This document shows, piece by piece, positions 35,821 through 45,570 of a stretch of 64,000 bases of DNA; positions within the stretch are counted from its first letter, which is position 1, and every line of letters begins with the position of its first letter. The notes under the pieces were generated by a model that was given only the letters and a program-made list of their open reading frames with translations, was not told where the DNA came from and made no database searches. The stretch spans positions 17,391 through 81,390 of the forward strand of contig JANQLY010000026.1 in assembly GCA_028280345.1 (NCBI GenBank), in the 5' to 3' direction. A program made the position numbers and the translations under genes. The stretch is from Pseudomonadales bacterium (lineage in GTDB: Bacteria; Pseudomonadota; Gammaproteobacteria; Pseudomonadales; UBA7239).

Positions 35821-37368
35821 ATGAAACTCGCTTTTCTCGATATTCTCGTTTTAGGTTTTTACATGCTGGCGATGGTGAGCATGGGCTTTTATTTTTCCAA
35901 AAAGAATAAAAATACCGAGGAGTATTTCCTCGGTGGCCGCCGCTTTGGCGGCTGGGCTATCGGGCTAAGCATGATGGGTACCGCAATTAGCTCGATTACG
36001 TTTCTCGCCATGCCTGCTGACGCGTTTAAAACCACATGGATACGCTATATCACCTACGGCGGCTTGCCAATTGCCGTGTTTATTGCCGCGGTTTATATCG
36101 TACCGATTTTCCGTCGCCTTAACATCACCTCGGCCTACGAATACCTTGAAGATCGCTTTGGCCCATCGATCCGCATTTACGGCAGTATTACCTATCTGCT
36201 GGCCCAGTTAAGCCGCATCAGTATTGTGCTGTACTTGCTCGCCGTACTACTTAGTGAAATCACCAATATTGAACTGAGCCACTGCATTGTCATTATGGGT
36301 CTGTTTGTGGGACTGTATACCGTTATTGGCGGCATTGATGCGGTTATCTGGACCGATGTGTTCCAGACCATTGTGCTTTCACTCGGCAGCATTATTGGTT
36401 TATGGATTATCGTCGATGCACTGCCCGGCGGTTTTATGCAGATTATTGATGTGGCACAGGCACATAATAAATTCAGCCTTGGCGACCTTGAAAACGGCGT
36501 GATACAACCTTCACAGTGGCATTTGTCACTTAGTGAAAAAACCGCCACGATGATTTTATTTGCCGGTATTTCATTTTTTCTCACCGAGTATGTAAGTAGC
36601 CAGCACATGATTCAGCGTTATTGTGCTACCAAAAATGTTGCCGAAGCGCGCAAGGGTCTGATTGTTAACGTTTGTATTTCGATTCCGGTGTGGACATTTT
36701 TTATGTTATTCGGCACAGCGTTGTATGTGTTTTTTGTTCAATTCCCTTCTGTAGAGGCAACCGAAGCGCTGGATGGCACCCGCAATGCAGAACATGTGGT
36801 GCCGCATTTTATTCTCAATCACTTGCCCGCCGGTTTAACCGGGCTATTATTAGCCGCTGCCCTGGCGGCGGGTATGTCATCACTGGACTCCAGTATCAAT
36901 GCCATTTCTACAGTATCCATTGTGGATTTGTACAAACGCCATATTAAAAAAGGTCAGAGCGACCATCACTATTTGATCGCGGCCAAGACCATTGCCTCAA
37001 TCGCCACCCTGATTATGATTTTCGCGGCTTACAAGTTGATCGGTATTGAGACGACGACGATTCAGCACACGGCATTTATTATTTCCTCAATCCTGACTGG
37101 TGGTATTCTCGGTCTGTTTGTACTCGGCCTGTTAACTACTGTAGGTGATGCACGCTCGGTATGGGTCGGAATTGTGTTTACCATGGCTTTTACCTGGTGG
37201 GCGGTGTTCCAGCACAAGTTGCCCATTGATTTCTCACTAAACTATTACTACATCGGCATGATCGGCAACTTTTTGATGTTTGTGCTTGGCTTTTTTGTTG
37301 CTTTGCTTTTGCCGCGTCGCACTCGAGATTTAAATAACAAAACCGTGTGGACCATGAGGTCGGAGTAA
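35821..37368 (+). CDS. Sodium:solute symporter (SSS family)
   Basis: A 515-residue membrane transporter with about 13 transmembrane segments. Typical SSS sequences are YFLGGRRFGGWAIGLSMMGT after the first helix, AYEYLEDRFG, and the LAAALAAGMSSLDSSINAIS segment of helix 8 where sodium binds. Family members use a Na+ gradient to import sugars, amino acids, nucleosides or carboxylates. Transported solute unknown. In line with the SGNH and SnoaL-like genes. Confidence 0.9.
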   Translation: MKLAFLDILVLGFYMLAMVSMGFYFSKKNKNTEEYFLGGRRFGGWAIGLSMMGTAISSITFLAMPADAFKTTWIRYITYGGLPIAVFIAAVYIVPIFRRLNITSAYEYLEDRFGPSIRIYGSITYLLAQLSRISIVLYLLAVLLSEITNIELSHCIVIMGLFVGLYTVIGGIDAVIWTDVFQTIVLSLGSIIGLWIIVDALPGGFMQIIDVAQAHNKFSLGDLENGVIQPSQWHLSLSEKTATMILFAGISFFLTEYVSSQHMIQRYCATKNVAEARKGLIVNVCISIPVWTFFMLFGTALYVFFVQFPSVEATEALDGTRNAEHVVPHFILNHLPAGLTGLLLAAALAAGMSSLDSSINAISTVSIVDLYKRHIKKGQSDHHYLIAAKTIASIATLIMIFAAYKLIGIETTTIQHTAFIISSILTGGILGLFVLGLLTTVGDARSVWVGIVFTMAFTWWAVFQHKLPIDFSLNYYYIGMIGNFLMFVLGFFVALLLPRRTRDLNNKTVWTMRSE

Positions 37369-37408
37369 ACCAGTAGACTCTGGAATCAGCCCGGAAATAA
37401 TTTTTAAT

Positions 37409-37852
37409 ATGACTGATAAGCTTGAACAACTATTCGCACAGCAAGCCATTACTGAAGGCCTTAACCGCTATGCCCGCGCCTGTGACGAACGCAACTGGTC
37501 GCTGTTTGACAGCGTGTTTTGCGATGACGTAGAAGTTAATTACGGCGGCGAATTCAAATTTCAGGGGCGCGACAAAGTAGTCGGCATGATTCGCAGTATG
37601 CTTGGCGGCTGCGGACCAACACAACATTTACTCGGCAATATTTCCATTCAGGTAAGCGGAGATAGTGCGCGGAGTTCCTGCTATGTACGCGCCGATCATA
37701 TTGGCAAGGGCGATAAATCACAGTTGCGTTATGAGGTATGGGCTGAGTATCGCGATGAGTGGATGCGCCTGGATAGCGGCTGGCGAATTCGACAGCGCAC
37801 CATGCACATCAGCCAGGAGATTGGCGAGCGCTCTGTACTTGCTCCGGATTAG
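37409..37852 (+). CDS. SnoaL/NTF2-like fold protein
   Basis: A 147-residue single-domain protein of the SnoaL_4/NTF2-like cone fold: ITEGLNRYARACDERNW at the N terminus, FCDDVEVNYGG, HLLGNISIQVSGDSA, and the last strand GWRIRQRTMHIS. Such proteins act as small isomerases, hydratases or dehydratases on ring compounds, including scytalone and steroid substrates, or simply bind ligands. 40 bp after the symporter, same strand. No specific reaction can be given. Confidence 0.75.
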   Translation: MTDKLEQLFAQQAITEGLNRYARACDERNWSLFDSVFCDDVEVNYGGEFKFQGRDKVVGMIRSMLGGCGPTQHLLGNISIQVSGDSARSSCYVRADHIGKGDKSQLRYEVWAEYRDEWMRLDSGWRIRQRTMHISQEIGERSVLAPD

Positions 37853-37869
37853 TTTTTAAGATTCAGACT

Positions 37870-38172
37870 CTAGCTGTCGATCATGCGCCAGGCTTCGAAA
37901 CCGCCATCGAGACTATAAACATCGGTAAATCCTTTCTCGGCAAAAAATGCTGCCGCAGACTGACTTGAATTACCGTGATAACAACAAATCACCAGTGTTT
38001 TGTCTTTTGGCTGTTCATCGACAAAACTTTCTACATCAATTTGTTCAATATGAATTGCCGCCTCAATATGGCCATTCGCATAGGATTGCGGATCGCGAAT
38101 ATCCAGCACCGTCACATCCTTATCGTTTATCAATTGTTTACAGCTTCCAGCATCAATTCGATGAAATGTCAT
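37870..38172 (-). CDS. glpE: Thiosulfate sulfurtransferase GlpE (single-domain rhodanese)
   Basis: A 100-residue cytoplasmic rhodanese. It matches E. coli GlpE along its whole length: VTVLDIRDPQSYANGH near the N terminus, the active-site loop CCYHGNSSQSA with the catalytic Cys, and the closing YSLDGGFEAWR. Transfers the sulfane sulfur of thiosulfate to cyanide or thiol acceptors. Not linked here to glycerol genes. Confidence 0.88.
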   Translation of the reverse strand: MTFHRIDAGSCKQLINDKDVTVLDIRDPQSYANGHIEAAIHIEQIDVESFVDEQPKDKTLVICCYHGNSSQSAAAFFAEKGFTDVYSLDGGFEAWRMIDS

Positions 38173-38254
38173 AAGTGATTTCCTTGCAGGTTATCTATAG
38201 CTGTCGGATACCAATTATAACTTTGCAGGAAACCACCTCAATCATTATCTGTTT

Positions 38255-38623
38255 TTATTTACCAATATCCTTATAAAGCGCACTGGTTTTTGCGGCGAGA
38301 ATAAAGTCATTCATGTGTAAGCCCCCTACCACATGTGTCCACCACTGCACGCGCACCTTGCCCCACTCGGTCAGCAACGCCGGGTGGTGGTTTTCCGCCT
38401 CAGCAAGTTCACCCACCTTGCAGGTAAATGCCAGCGCGTCAACAAAATTAGCAAAGCCAAATGCAGCCTCAAGGCAATCAATATCCGAGACACAACCGAT
38501 TGACCAGTCCGGCAACTGTACAAGCCAGATCGCTCGCTGCGCATCATCTACCGCAGCTGTATCGCTGTAACTAGTGTCGCACTGCATTGTCAGCAAGTCA
38601 GAATCTGCGGATATAAGAGACAT
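38255..38623 (-). CDS. phhB: Pterin-4a-carbinolamine dehydratase
   Basis: A 122-residue protein with the PCD signature ENHHPALLTEWGKVRVQWWTH (the His-His pair is catalytic) and GGLHMNDFILAAKT at the C terminus. It dehydrates 4a-hydroxytetrahydrobiopterin to recycle the cofactor of phenylalanine hydroxylase, and in some bacteria is a transcription cofactor. The start at 38623 has a GGGGA ribosome-binding site close upstream; the open frame extends to 38680 without one. No phhA in the window. Confidence 0.85.
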   Translation of the reverse strand: MSLISADSDLLTMQCDTSYSDTAAVDDAQRAIWLVQLPDWSIGCVSDIDCLEAAFGFANFVDALAFTCKVGELAEAENHHPALLTEWGKVRVQWWTHVVGGLHMNDFILAAKTSALYKDIGK

Positions 38624-38713
38624 AAGCTTCCCCGTTAATGATAAAATTGCTGTTAACTCATCCTTGTTAACCAGATTCAAGTGTAAACACTTTAACGCGA
38701 CAAAGTAACTGCC

Positions 38714-39184
38714 ATGCCTGCCAATCCGGAATTATTGGAAATCACAACCCAACTACTAAAAAACTGCGACAACGGCTCACAGGCACTGGTCAGCCTGCTT
38801 GAAACGGTACAAAACCAGTTTGGTTATGTACCACCTTCTGTCGTTGGCCTGATTGCAGACCAGGCAGAAGTTTCTCGCCCTGAAGTCTATAACGCCATTG
38901 AGCTATCACCTTCATTCAGCCTGACCCCGAGTGGCGATCATAAATTATTTATCTGCAACGCTGACAACTGCTGTATGCAGGGAGGTACTGAACTCATGGA
39001 ACACGCAATCCATGTGCTAGGCGTTAAACCGTTTGAAACAACCGCAGACAAAAAAATTCGCCTTGAGTCGTTTCAGTGCCTTGGCAATTGCTCCATGGCA
39101 CCGAATGTCATGGTCAATGGACGCGTCCATGGCATGATGGATACAAAAGAGCTGGATAAACTGATTGAGGAATTAAAACAGTAG
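38714..39184 (+). CDS. NuoE-like [2Fe-2S] protein
   Basis: A 156-residue thioredoxin-like ferredoxin of the NADH dehydrogenase 24 kDa (NuoE/HoxE/FdsG) family. The four cluster ligands are visible: Cys-x4-Cys in FICNADNCCMQGG and Cys-x3-Cys in FQCLGNCSMAP. An N-terminal helical domain (ALVSLLETVQNQFGYVPP) is typical. No partner Nuo or formate dehydrogenase subunits are adjacent, so this is an orphan electron carrier or a subunit of a complex encoded elsewhere. Confidence 0.85.
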   Translation: MPANPELLEITTQLLKNCDNGSQALVSLLETVQNQFGYVPPSVVGLIADQAEVSRPEVYNAIELSPSFSLTPSGDHKLFICNADNCCMQGGTELMEHAIHVLGVKPFETTADKKIRLESFQCLGNCSMAPNVMVNGRVHGMMDTKELDKLIEELKQ

Positions 39185-39199
39185 CCAAAAAGATCAGAA

Positions 39200-41626
39200 T
39201 TATTGTTCGACCCGCGCTGCCATTTTTTCAAAAATACCTTCGAGCGCACGCTCAAAGAAAGGCTTGGTTGAGCCGGCAATAATACGCGCTGATTTGGTAA
39301 TCATTTTTTGTGCGATATCCAGTGCAGAAAGCATGGAAACCTGCTTGCCCGCAGAATTCACAAATAGGTAGCTAAGATTTTCATTATTGTACCAGGCAAC
39401 TTTGAGTTTTTCTGCTCGATCTTCTTCAAGGAATTCAAACCATGTACCGAACTCTATCAGCGAAAGTTTTTCCACCAAGGCCTGCTCTTCCTTGCTCATG
39501 TCGCGAAAATCCGGTGCTGTTATCAACTCTTCACGCTGCGCTGTCTCAGCTTTCATTTTTTCAACTTCAACAACATCCTCGTCGCTGATCATGTCTTCTT
39601 CCCGTATCACCTGAACAGCTTGCTGCTGTAATTCGTTGATTTTATTCAACAGCGCCTGGCCTTTCTCGTGATCATAACCAATAGTTTCCAAGCCGCGCTC
39701 AATTTGTTTGTGTAGCAAATCTTTAAGGTTATTGAGTCGATTGACTTCATGCTCGGTTCTTTTTATTTGTATGCTCCATAGAAGATTATCAACTACTTGT
39801 AAGCTCTGCTGCCACTGCTCTGACTTTTCCGTGTGACGCAGCATGATTGAAGTCAGATAATCAAACCAGGGATATAGTAGCAACGCCACTACGGGCGCCG
39901 GAATATTCTCGTCCTTAACACGTGCTTTAAGGCGTTTATGAACAAAGGCCTTGACCTTTTTCAAATGCTGTTCGGCCTCTGCTTTTTGCGCCGAGAGTTT
40001 TTCCAACTGGTCAACTTTGCGCTCAATTTTCTCAACATACTGTACGAAGTCGTCAAGCAGTACATCAAACATTTCCAGACTCAACTCTTCCGTATTGAGA
40101 ATACGATCCACCACATCCTTGATTTCATCAAAAACCTTGAACTGACCAAAGCCTTCGTCGTTAAGCCAGCGATCACCGGCATCAGATAGCTTATTAAGTA
40201 ACTGTCTCGCAGGGTGTACCGGTTGGGCAAAATATTCCGGATCAATTAACGCGATTTTGACATAGGGAACCTGCAAATAACTGAGCAGTGCCTTAACCGA
40301 GTCTGGCAAATTGTTATCACCGATCAGGAACTCAAACACCATACTGACCAGTTCCATGGTATTGATGTCATCTTCGTTGAGCTGCTGATCACTAATGCCA
40401 GTTTGTTCTTCTATAGCATTGACCAGAATTGTTACTGGCTGGATTGGGCACGGCAATACTCTACCCGGTGCCACATCGGCAAGGCGGTTGAGATTCTTCG
40501 CCACGCTGGTCGTAACAACACCGGCCGCTGTGCCGGCAACGGCATGTTGTTGCACCTGGCCCAGTGCCACCACCAGATCCTGGCGCGGCAACGGCATACC
40601 TGGTACAGCTTGTGTATATTCACCCGAAGCATTCGTACTCTGGCTAGATACATCCTGGCCCATAACACCAGAACCCGGAAAACCTTGGCCTGCAATACCT
40701 TGCTGTGTTGCTGCAGGCAAATATTCACCACCCATGTCCTGCGGCTGTTGCGGTGGCTGTGATTGTTGCTGCATCGTGGAGATGGCGGAAAACAGTTGCT
40801 GTTGATACGCACCACTTGGCAATCCCGGATTTGGTTGTGCCATTGTCTGCGCCGGGTAGTCCTGATGCACCTCAGGTTGGGTGTGAACACCGAGTTCCTG
40901 TTCAGCCTGTTGCAATTCCTGATCCAGCACCTGCATGTTTGCAGTATTCGATGCCGGGCGTTGTTGTTTGCGTTTTTCACGTTGAGCCTGGGCAAAATCA
41001 AGCTCTGGCAATACCCCGGCACCAGCCAGTATTTCGTTGAGTGACTGATAGAGGCCCGCTGCATTGAGCAGCAGGGTTTTTTCAAAGATTTTAAAGAACA
41101 AAATCGCGACTTTCGGCTCAAGTTGCAACACAGCAATCGTTTCCTTGAAACCACCCGCCAACTGGGTCGGTCCTACAGGGTTCGCTTCTGCCGGCAGGGT
41201 ATGCCCCACCAGGGCCTGGAGCCGTTCGTGAACAAGAAACAATTCTTCGGGAAACTTGTCTTCAATACGCTTGACCAGTGAGCCGGTAGCCAGGCCCAAT
41301 TCCAGATCATCATTCTGTACAAGGCTCAAGGTATCGGTTTGGGTGGGGTTAAAACTGTCATCAACGCTAATCTCTCCCTTGGCAAAGCGCTGGAAGCTCA
41401 GTAGAAGATTCTGTTTGAATTCGCCAAGGGTGCGCTGATCCTTGTTGCCCATCAACTGCAGTATATCGAGCAGTTGCCATTGCTGTGCCCCGCTGCGCGT
41501 CGTTTCAACAAGGCCTTGCAACTTTTCAGTCATCGCCTGCTGAAACTGCTCCATCAGCGTTTCGGCAAAGCCGACACTGGCATCCGTACACTGCTTATAG
41601 ATGCGTGTATTACCTACTGTATTCAT
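39200..41626 (-). CDS. DUF1631 family protein
   Basis: An 808-residue cytoplasmic protein recognised as DUF1631, a gammaproteobacterial family sometimes mislabelled thymidine phosphorylase. Features: a long helical N-terminal half; a Gln/Pro-rich low-complexity region (around residues 235-350, QQQSQPPQQPQD and similar); a conserved C-terminal half with QTGISDQQLNEDDINTMELV and the final VEKLSLIEFGTWFEFLE segment that begins a small domain of PilZ-like size. Function unknown; c-di-GMP involvement has been suggested for relatives only by domain reasoning. A CRP-like site lies 90 bp upstream. Confidence 0.85.
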   Translation of the reverse strand: MNTVGNTRIYKQCTDASVGFAETLMEQFQQAMTEKLQGLVETTRSGAQQWQLLDILQLMGNKDQRTLGEFKQNLLLSFQRFAKGEISVDDSFNPTQTDTLSLVQNDDLELGLATGSLVKRIEDKFPEELFLVHERLQALVGHTLPAEANPVGPTQLAGGFKETIAVLQLEPKVAILFFKIFEKTLLLNAAGLYQSLNEILAGAGVLPELDFAQAQREKRKQQRPASNTANMQVLDQELQQAEQELGVHTQPEVHQDYPAQTMAQPNPGLPSGAYQQQLFSAISTMQQQSQPPQQPQDMGGEYLPAATQQGIAGQGFPGSGVMGQDVSSQSTNASGEYTQAVPGMPLPRQDLVVALGQVQQHAVAGTAAGVVTTSVAKNLNRLADVAPGRVLPCPIQPVTILVNAIEEQTGISDQQLNEDDINTMELVSMVFEFLIGDNNLPDSVKALLSYLQVPYVKIALIDPEYFAQPVHPARQLLNKLSDAGDRWLNDEGFGQFKVFDEIKDVVDRILNTEELSLEMFDVLLDDFVQYVEKIERKVDQLEKLSAQKAEAEQHLKKVKAFVHKRLKARVKDENIPAPVVALLLYPWFDYLTSIMLRHTEKSEQWQQSLQVVDNLLWSIQIKRTEHEVNRLNNLKDLLHKQIERGLETIGYDHEKGQALLNKINELQQQAVQVIREEDMISDEDVVEVEKMKAETAQREELITAPDFRDMSKEEQALVEKLSLIEFGTWFEFLEEDRAEKLKVAWYNNENLSYLFVNSAGKQVSMLSALDIAQKMITKSARIIAGSTKPFFERALEGIFEKMAARVEQ

Positions 41627-41715
41627 ACTCGTTTGCGTTATTGCCCCGCCACTTTATTCTTTTGACAAACGCTCAAAAAAACTCGCAGATTGAACAATAT
41701 TTGTCACAGAGTCAC

Positions 41716-41731
41716 TGTGATGCAGTTCACA
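41716..41731. promoter_or_regulatory. CRP/Vfr-like binding site
   Basis: TGTGA-TGCAGT-TCACA matches the CRP consensus TGTGA-N6-TCACA at all ten half-site positions. It lies in the 302 bp between the divergent DUF1631 and parC genes, 90 bp before the DUF1631 start and nearly 200 bp before parC, so regulation of DUF1631 is more likely. The rest of the intergenic region shows no recognised feature. Confidence 0.6.
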
Positions 41732-41928
41732 GAAAATAAGACTTGTGTATTAATAACATCGTAGCCTTCAGCTTTGCTCAAACCGCTATACCCTGGGGTA
41801 GACACTTCTCACACCACTACAGCTTGTGTCTGAAACCTGCCACAACGGTTTAATCCCTGTAGCCAGGCAGGTATCATTCGTTCCGTTGGCCGTTGCGGCT
41901 AACAGTTTAATCAATCAACGGATACATT

Positions 41929-44181
41929 ATGGGTACAGAGATCACCATCGACGACCAGGGTATTGAGCAAATTCCCCTGCGCCACTACACCGAGAAAGCC
42001 TATCTGGACTATTCCATGTATGTCATTCTCGATCGCGCCTTGCCCCATATCGGTGACGGCTTAAAGCCGGTACAGCGCCGCATTGTCTATGCAATGAGCG
42101 AACTCGGTCTCAAGGCTGGCGCGAAGTACAAAAAATCTGCGCGCACCGTTGGTGATGTTATCGGCAAGTTCCACCCCCATGGCGACAGTGCCGCCTATGA
42201 AGCCATGGTGCTCATGGCACAGCCGTTTTCCTATCGCTACCCTCTCATCGACGGACAGGGCAACTGGGGCTCTCCCGACGACCCGAAATCTTTTGCCGCC
42301 ATGCGTTATACCGAGGCCAAACTCACACGCTATGCTGATGTGCTGCTCTCCGAGCTCGGTCAGGGTACGGTTAACTGGGGTCCAAACTTTGATGGCACAC
42401 TGGAAGAACCACTTACCCTGCCCGCCCGCGTCCCCAACCTGCTGTTAAATGGGACCACGGGTATTGCCGTAGGCATGGCTACTGACATTCCACCACACAA
42501 TCTCAATGAAGTGGTTAACGCATGTATTCACATGCTGGAAAAGCCCAAAGCAACCACCCGGGATCTTTGCGAATATATTCTTGCACCGGATTTCCCCACC
42601 AGTGCCGAGATCATCTCCCCGCGTGAGGAAATTGTTGAAGCCTACGAAACCGGGCGTGGCAGTATCAAAATGCGCGCAGTGTGGAGCAAGGAAAGCGGCG
42701 ATATCGTTATCAGCGCACTACCACATCAAACCAGCGGTTCAAAAATTCTCGAGCAAATCGCCCAGCAGATGCAGGCGAAAAAATTGCCGATGGTACAAGA
42801 CCTGCGCGATGAGTCGGATCACGAAAATCCGACGCGCCTCGTGATCGTGCCACGCTCTAACCGTGTTAACTGTGACGACGTGATGAATCACCTGTTTGCT
42901 ACCACAGATCTGGAACGCAACTATCGCATCAATCTCAATGTCATCGGCATTGACGGCAAACCCGGCGTTAAAAGCCTGCAAAAGATTATCAGTGAGTGGC
43001 TGAACTACCGCATGGTCACCGTGCGCCGCCGCTTGCAATACCGCCTCGACAAGGTAGAGGAACGCCTGCACCGTCTCGAAGGCTTGTTGATTGCTTTTCT
43101 CAATCTCGACGAAGTCATCAAGATCATTCGCACCGAAGACGAACCGAAAAAGGTGCTGATGAAGCGCTTTAAATTATCGGAGTTACAAACAGACTACATC
43201 CTTGATACCAAGCTGCGCCAACTCGCACGTCTTGAGGAAATGAAAATCAAGGAAGAGCAGCTGGAGCTTGAAAAGGAACGCGAGGAACTGCAAAAAACCC
43301 TGAAGTCTGCCGCGCGCCTCAAAACCCTTGTACGCAAGGAACTCAAGGCGGTAGCTGACGAATTTGGTGACGAGCGCCGCTCACCGCTTGTCTCCCGCGA
43401 AGAGGCAAAAGCCTTTAGCGAAGAAGAACTGATGACCACAGAACCGATTACCGTTGTGCTGTCAGAAAAAGGCTGGATACGTGCAGCAAAAGGTCACGAC
43501 ATCGATGCGCTTACACTAAACTACAAATCCGGTGATGGTTATAAGTCAGCAGCCAAAGGCAAGAGTAACCAGAACGCCTATCTCATTGACTCCACCGGTC
43601 GCGCCTACGCCGTAGCGGGTCATACCCTACCTTCTGCACGGGGCCAGGGTGAGCCGATTACTGGCCGGCTCAATGCACCGTCAGGTGCAACCTTTGAAGG
43701 CGTAGTGATGGGGCAGGACGAAGATAAGGTACTGCTTTCCACCGACGCCGGTTACGGCTTTGTCGGGAAATTATCTGACCTCTACACCAAAAACAAATCC
43801 GGCAAGGTGGCAATCAGTGTACCGCAGGGTGCGAAGGTGTTATCACCACGCATGGTTAACGATTACGAAACCGACCTGATCGCCTCGATCAGTAATGACG
43901 GCAAAATGTTGGTCTTCCCGCTGCGGGATTTACCGGAACTCGCTAAAGGCAAGGGCAACAAGATCATGCAAATCCCAACCGCCAAGCTCAAAGCACGGGA
44001 GGAGTGGATGGCCTGGACGATGGTTATCCCCGATGGTGCCAATCTCGTCGTGTATGCGGGCAAACGTCACACCACAATTAAGCACAAGGAGCTTGAACAC
44101 TATATCGGTGAACGTGGCCGACGCGGCAACAAGTTACCGCGCGGTTTGCAAAAAGTGGATCGGCTCGAAATCGAGGTTTGA
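41929..44181 (+). CDS. parC: DNA topoisomerase IV subunit A
   Basis: A 750-residue type IIA topoisomerase subunit that decatenates chromosomes with ParE. The catalytic Tyr is in AAMRYTEAKLTRYA; the quinolone-resistance region KSARTVGDVIGKFHPHGDSA is complete with Ser and Asp/Glu-type positions; VRRRLQYRLDKVEERLHRLEG coiled coil and the C-terminal beta-pinwheel blades (TDLIASISNDGKMLVFPL) follow. Length fits ParC (E. coli 752) better than GyrA. parE is not adjacent. Confidence 0.96.
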   Translation: MGTEITIDDQGIEQIPLRHYTEKAYLDYSMYVILDRALPHIGDGLKPVQRRIVYAMSELGLKAGAKYKKSARTVGDVIGKFHPHGDSAAYEAMVLMAQPFSYRYPLIDGQGNWGSPDDPKSFAAMRYTEAKLTRYADVLLSELGQGTVNWGPNFDGTLEEPLTLPARVPNLLLNGTTGIAVGMATDIPPHNLNEVVNACIHMLEKPKATTRDLCEYILAPDFPTSAEIISPREEIVEAYETGRGSIKMRAVWSKESGDIVISALPHQTSGSKILEQIAQQMQAKKLPMVQDLRDESDHENPTRLVIVPRSNRVNCDDVMNHLFATTDLERNYRINLNVIGIDGKPGVKSLQKIISEWLNYRMVTVRRRLQYRLDKVEERLHRLEGLLIAFLNLDEVIKIIRTEDEPKKVLMKRFKLSELQTDYILDTKLRQLARLEEMKIKEEQLELEKEREELQKTLKSAARLKTLVRKELKAVADEFGDERRSPLVSREEAKAFSEEELMTTEPITVVLSEKGWIRAAKGHDIDALTLNYKSGDGYKSAAKGKSNQNAYLIDSTGRAYAVAGHTLPSARGQGEPITGRLNAPSGATFEGVVMGQDEDKVLLSTDAGYGFVGKLSDLYTKNKSGKVAISVPQGAKVLSPRMVNDYETDLIASISNDGKMLVFPLRDLPELAKGKGNKIMQIPTAKLKAREEWMAWTMVIPDGANLVVYAGKRHTTIKHKELEHYIGERGRRGNKLPRGLQKVDRLEIEV

Positions 44182-44201
44182 TGTTGACCGGATAGCAGGG
44201 A

Positions 44202-44993
44202 TTAATTATTACGCGGACGAAATTCCGGTGGTAAATCGTCGTAGTTGATTTCCATTTCCTTGACTTCGAGTTCAGTGGACGCTTCTTCTACTGTTACTTG
44301 CTGTTCATTTGCAGATATTTCATCCTGTGCCTCTGACTGCTCACTTGCTGCCGCCGCTGTCTCCTCAACCGCCACTGTTTCTTCAGCGGCTTTATCGACA
44401 GTTTCTGTGGTAGCTTCAGGCACGCTCTCCGCTGCCTGTTCCACAACACCGGATTCTGCTGTTTCAGTTTCCGTATCCGCAGCATCATCGGTGGATGCTG
44501 CTACATCTTCTGCACCGCTCTCTGTCGTTTGCTCTGTATCCCCGGCATCTTCTTCAGGAACAGCACCTTCGACAAACTCGGCAAGCGTACCGTCTTCAAG
44601 GACCAGCTGGATATTAACAATATCCCAGTGTTTATAGCCTTCATTCTTTTTCGCGCATTTCTGGCACATTCCCGCGCGCATCACCGCGCCGGGTTCCAGC
44701 CTGATAGAAGCAGGCTTTTCCGTATCAGCACCGGTAACCACAACAAAATCCAACGCCAGAGATTTATCTGAAAGATTCTGAACCTGCACATAGGCACTGA
44801 GCCCATAAGTCACTTCACAAACCTGTAATTCCAGTTGATAGCGCCCACCGGAGGGGTCAGATTCAGGCCGCTTCCAGCCAAGACAGGACTCACGGGCGAG
44901 GGCCGTGTCCCACATCAGAACCAGTACCAATAACGACAGTGCCCTCAAAACACCTGAATCAGGGCAAAATTTCACTCGATTTATTCTCCACAC
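44202..44993 (-). CDS. Secreted protein with four-Cys domain and acidic low-complexity tail, unknown
   Basis: A 263-residue protein with a hydrophobic N-terminal segment (LRALSLLVLVLMWDTALA) that looks like a signal peptide. A ~110-residue domain follows with four Cys (SCLGWKRPE, QVCEVTYG, GMCQKCAKKN), the last pair CxxC suggesting a disulfide or metal site. Then comes a ~120-residue Glu/Ala/Thr-rich tail (for example ETTTVDKAAEE-like repeats) and a short conserved-looking end YDDLPPEFRPR. Family not recognised. Convergent with parC, 20 bp apart. Confidence 0.6.
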   Translation of the reverse strand: MWRINRVKFCPDSGVLRALSLLVLVLMWDTALARESCLGWKRPESDPSGGRYQLELQVCEVTYGLSAYVQVQNLSDKSLALDFVVVTGADTEKPASIRLEPGAVMRAGMCQKCAKKNEGYKHWDIVNIQLVLEDGTLAEFVEGAVPEEDAGDTEQTTESGAEDVAASTDDAADTETETAESGVVEQAAESVPEATTETVDKAAEETVAVEETAAAASEQSEAQDEISANEQQVTVEEASTELEVKEMEINYDDLPPEFRPRNN

Positions 44994-45104
44994 TACGACT
45001 ATTAAAATTTTTCAGGCGTTAAATATACTCCTGTTGGAGGAATTTTCCGCTAAGAACATCACGAAATAGACGTAAGCTCTTGATTTCCCGACACAGGGTA
45101 TCGG

Positions 45105-45455
45105 CTAGCGTTCAATCGGGCTTTTCTCTCCGTCCGGGCCAGTATTCACAAAGGTGATATTGGTTTCAAACAGAACCTCACAATTACTGCGTTGCTCTCC
45201 GTACACTTTGACGTTGTAGTCCACAGATGTATTGCCAAGACGTTGTTGCGCCACATGAAAGCGCAGAATTTCACCACTGATAATACGATGTTTAAAGGTC
45301 ACCTTGTCCAGGGCAATCGTGACAAAGCGATGCCCCGGAAAATCGAGATTGGCCGTGATAAATGCCACTTCATCAATCCATTTAAGCAAATAACCACCAA
45401 ACAGAGAGCCGCCTGGATTAAGGAATTCCGGTAAAACCAGTTTGTGATGATCCAT
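45105..45455 (-). CDS. Hotdog-fold acyl-CoA thioesterase
   Basis: A 116-residue single hotdog domain of the YciA/acyl-CoA hydrolase type: LNPGGSLFGGYLLKWIDEVAF (Asn and Asp active-site positions) and KVTFKHRIISGEIL. Hydrolyses acyl-CoA esters to free acid and CoA. The ATG at 45455 is preferred over TTG at 45470, which would need an unusual start; GAG lies upstream. Length is near the family minimum. Confidence 0.8.
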   Translation of the reverse strand: MDHHKLVLPEFLNPGGSLFGGYLLKWIDEVAFITANLDFPGHRFVTIALDKVTFKHRIISGEILRFHVAQQRLGNTSVDYNVKVYGEQRSNCEVLFETNITFVNTGPDGEKSPIER

Positions 45456-45570
45456 AAGTCTGTTTCTCAATAATCGTAGGAATTAAAGACTTGCCAGTCT
45501 GCCAACCCGGGACACACGCCGGTAAAGTATTCTAATATAATAACCCGACCGATCCATAGGCCGTAAACCT

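Noticed and set aside
41929..44181. GyrA instead of ParC
   Set aside because: Length of 750 residues, N-terminal sequence and coiled-coil segment fit ParC; GyrA is usually longer with a different C-terminal domain.
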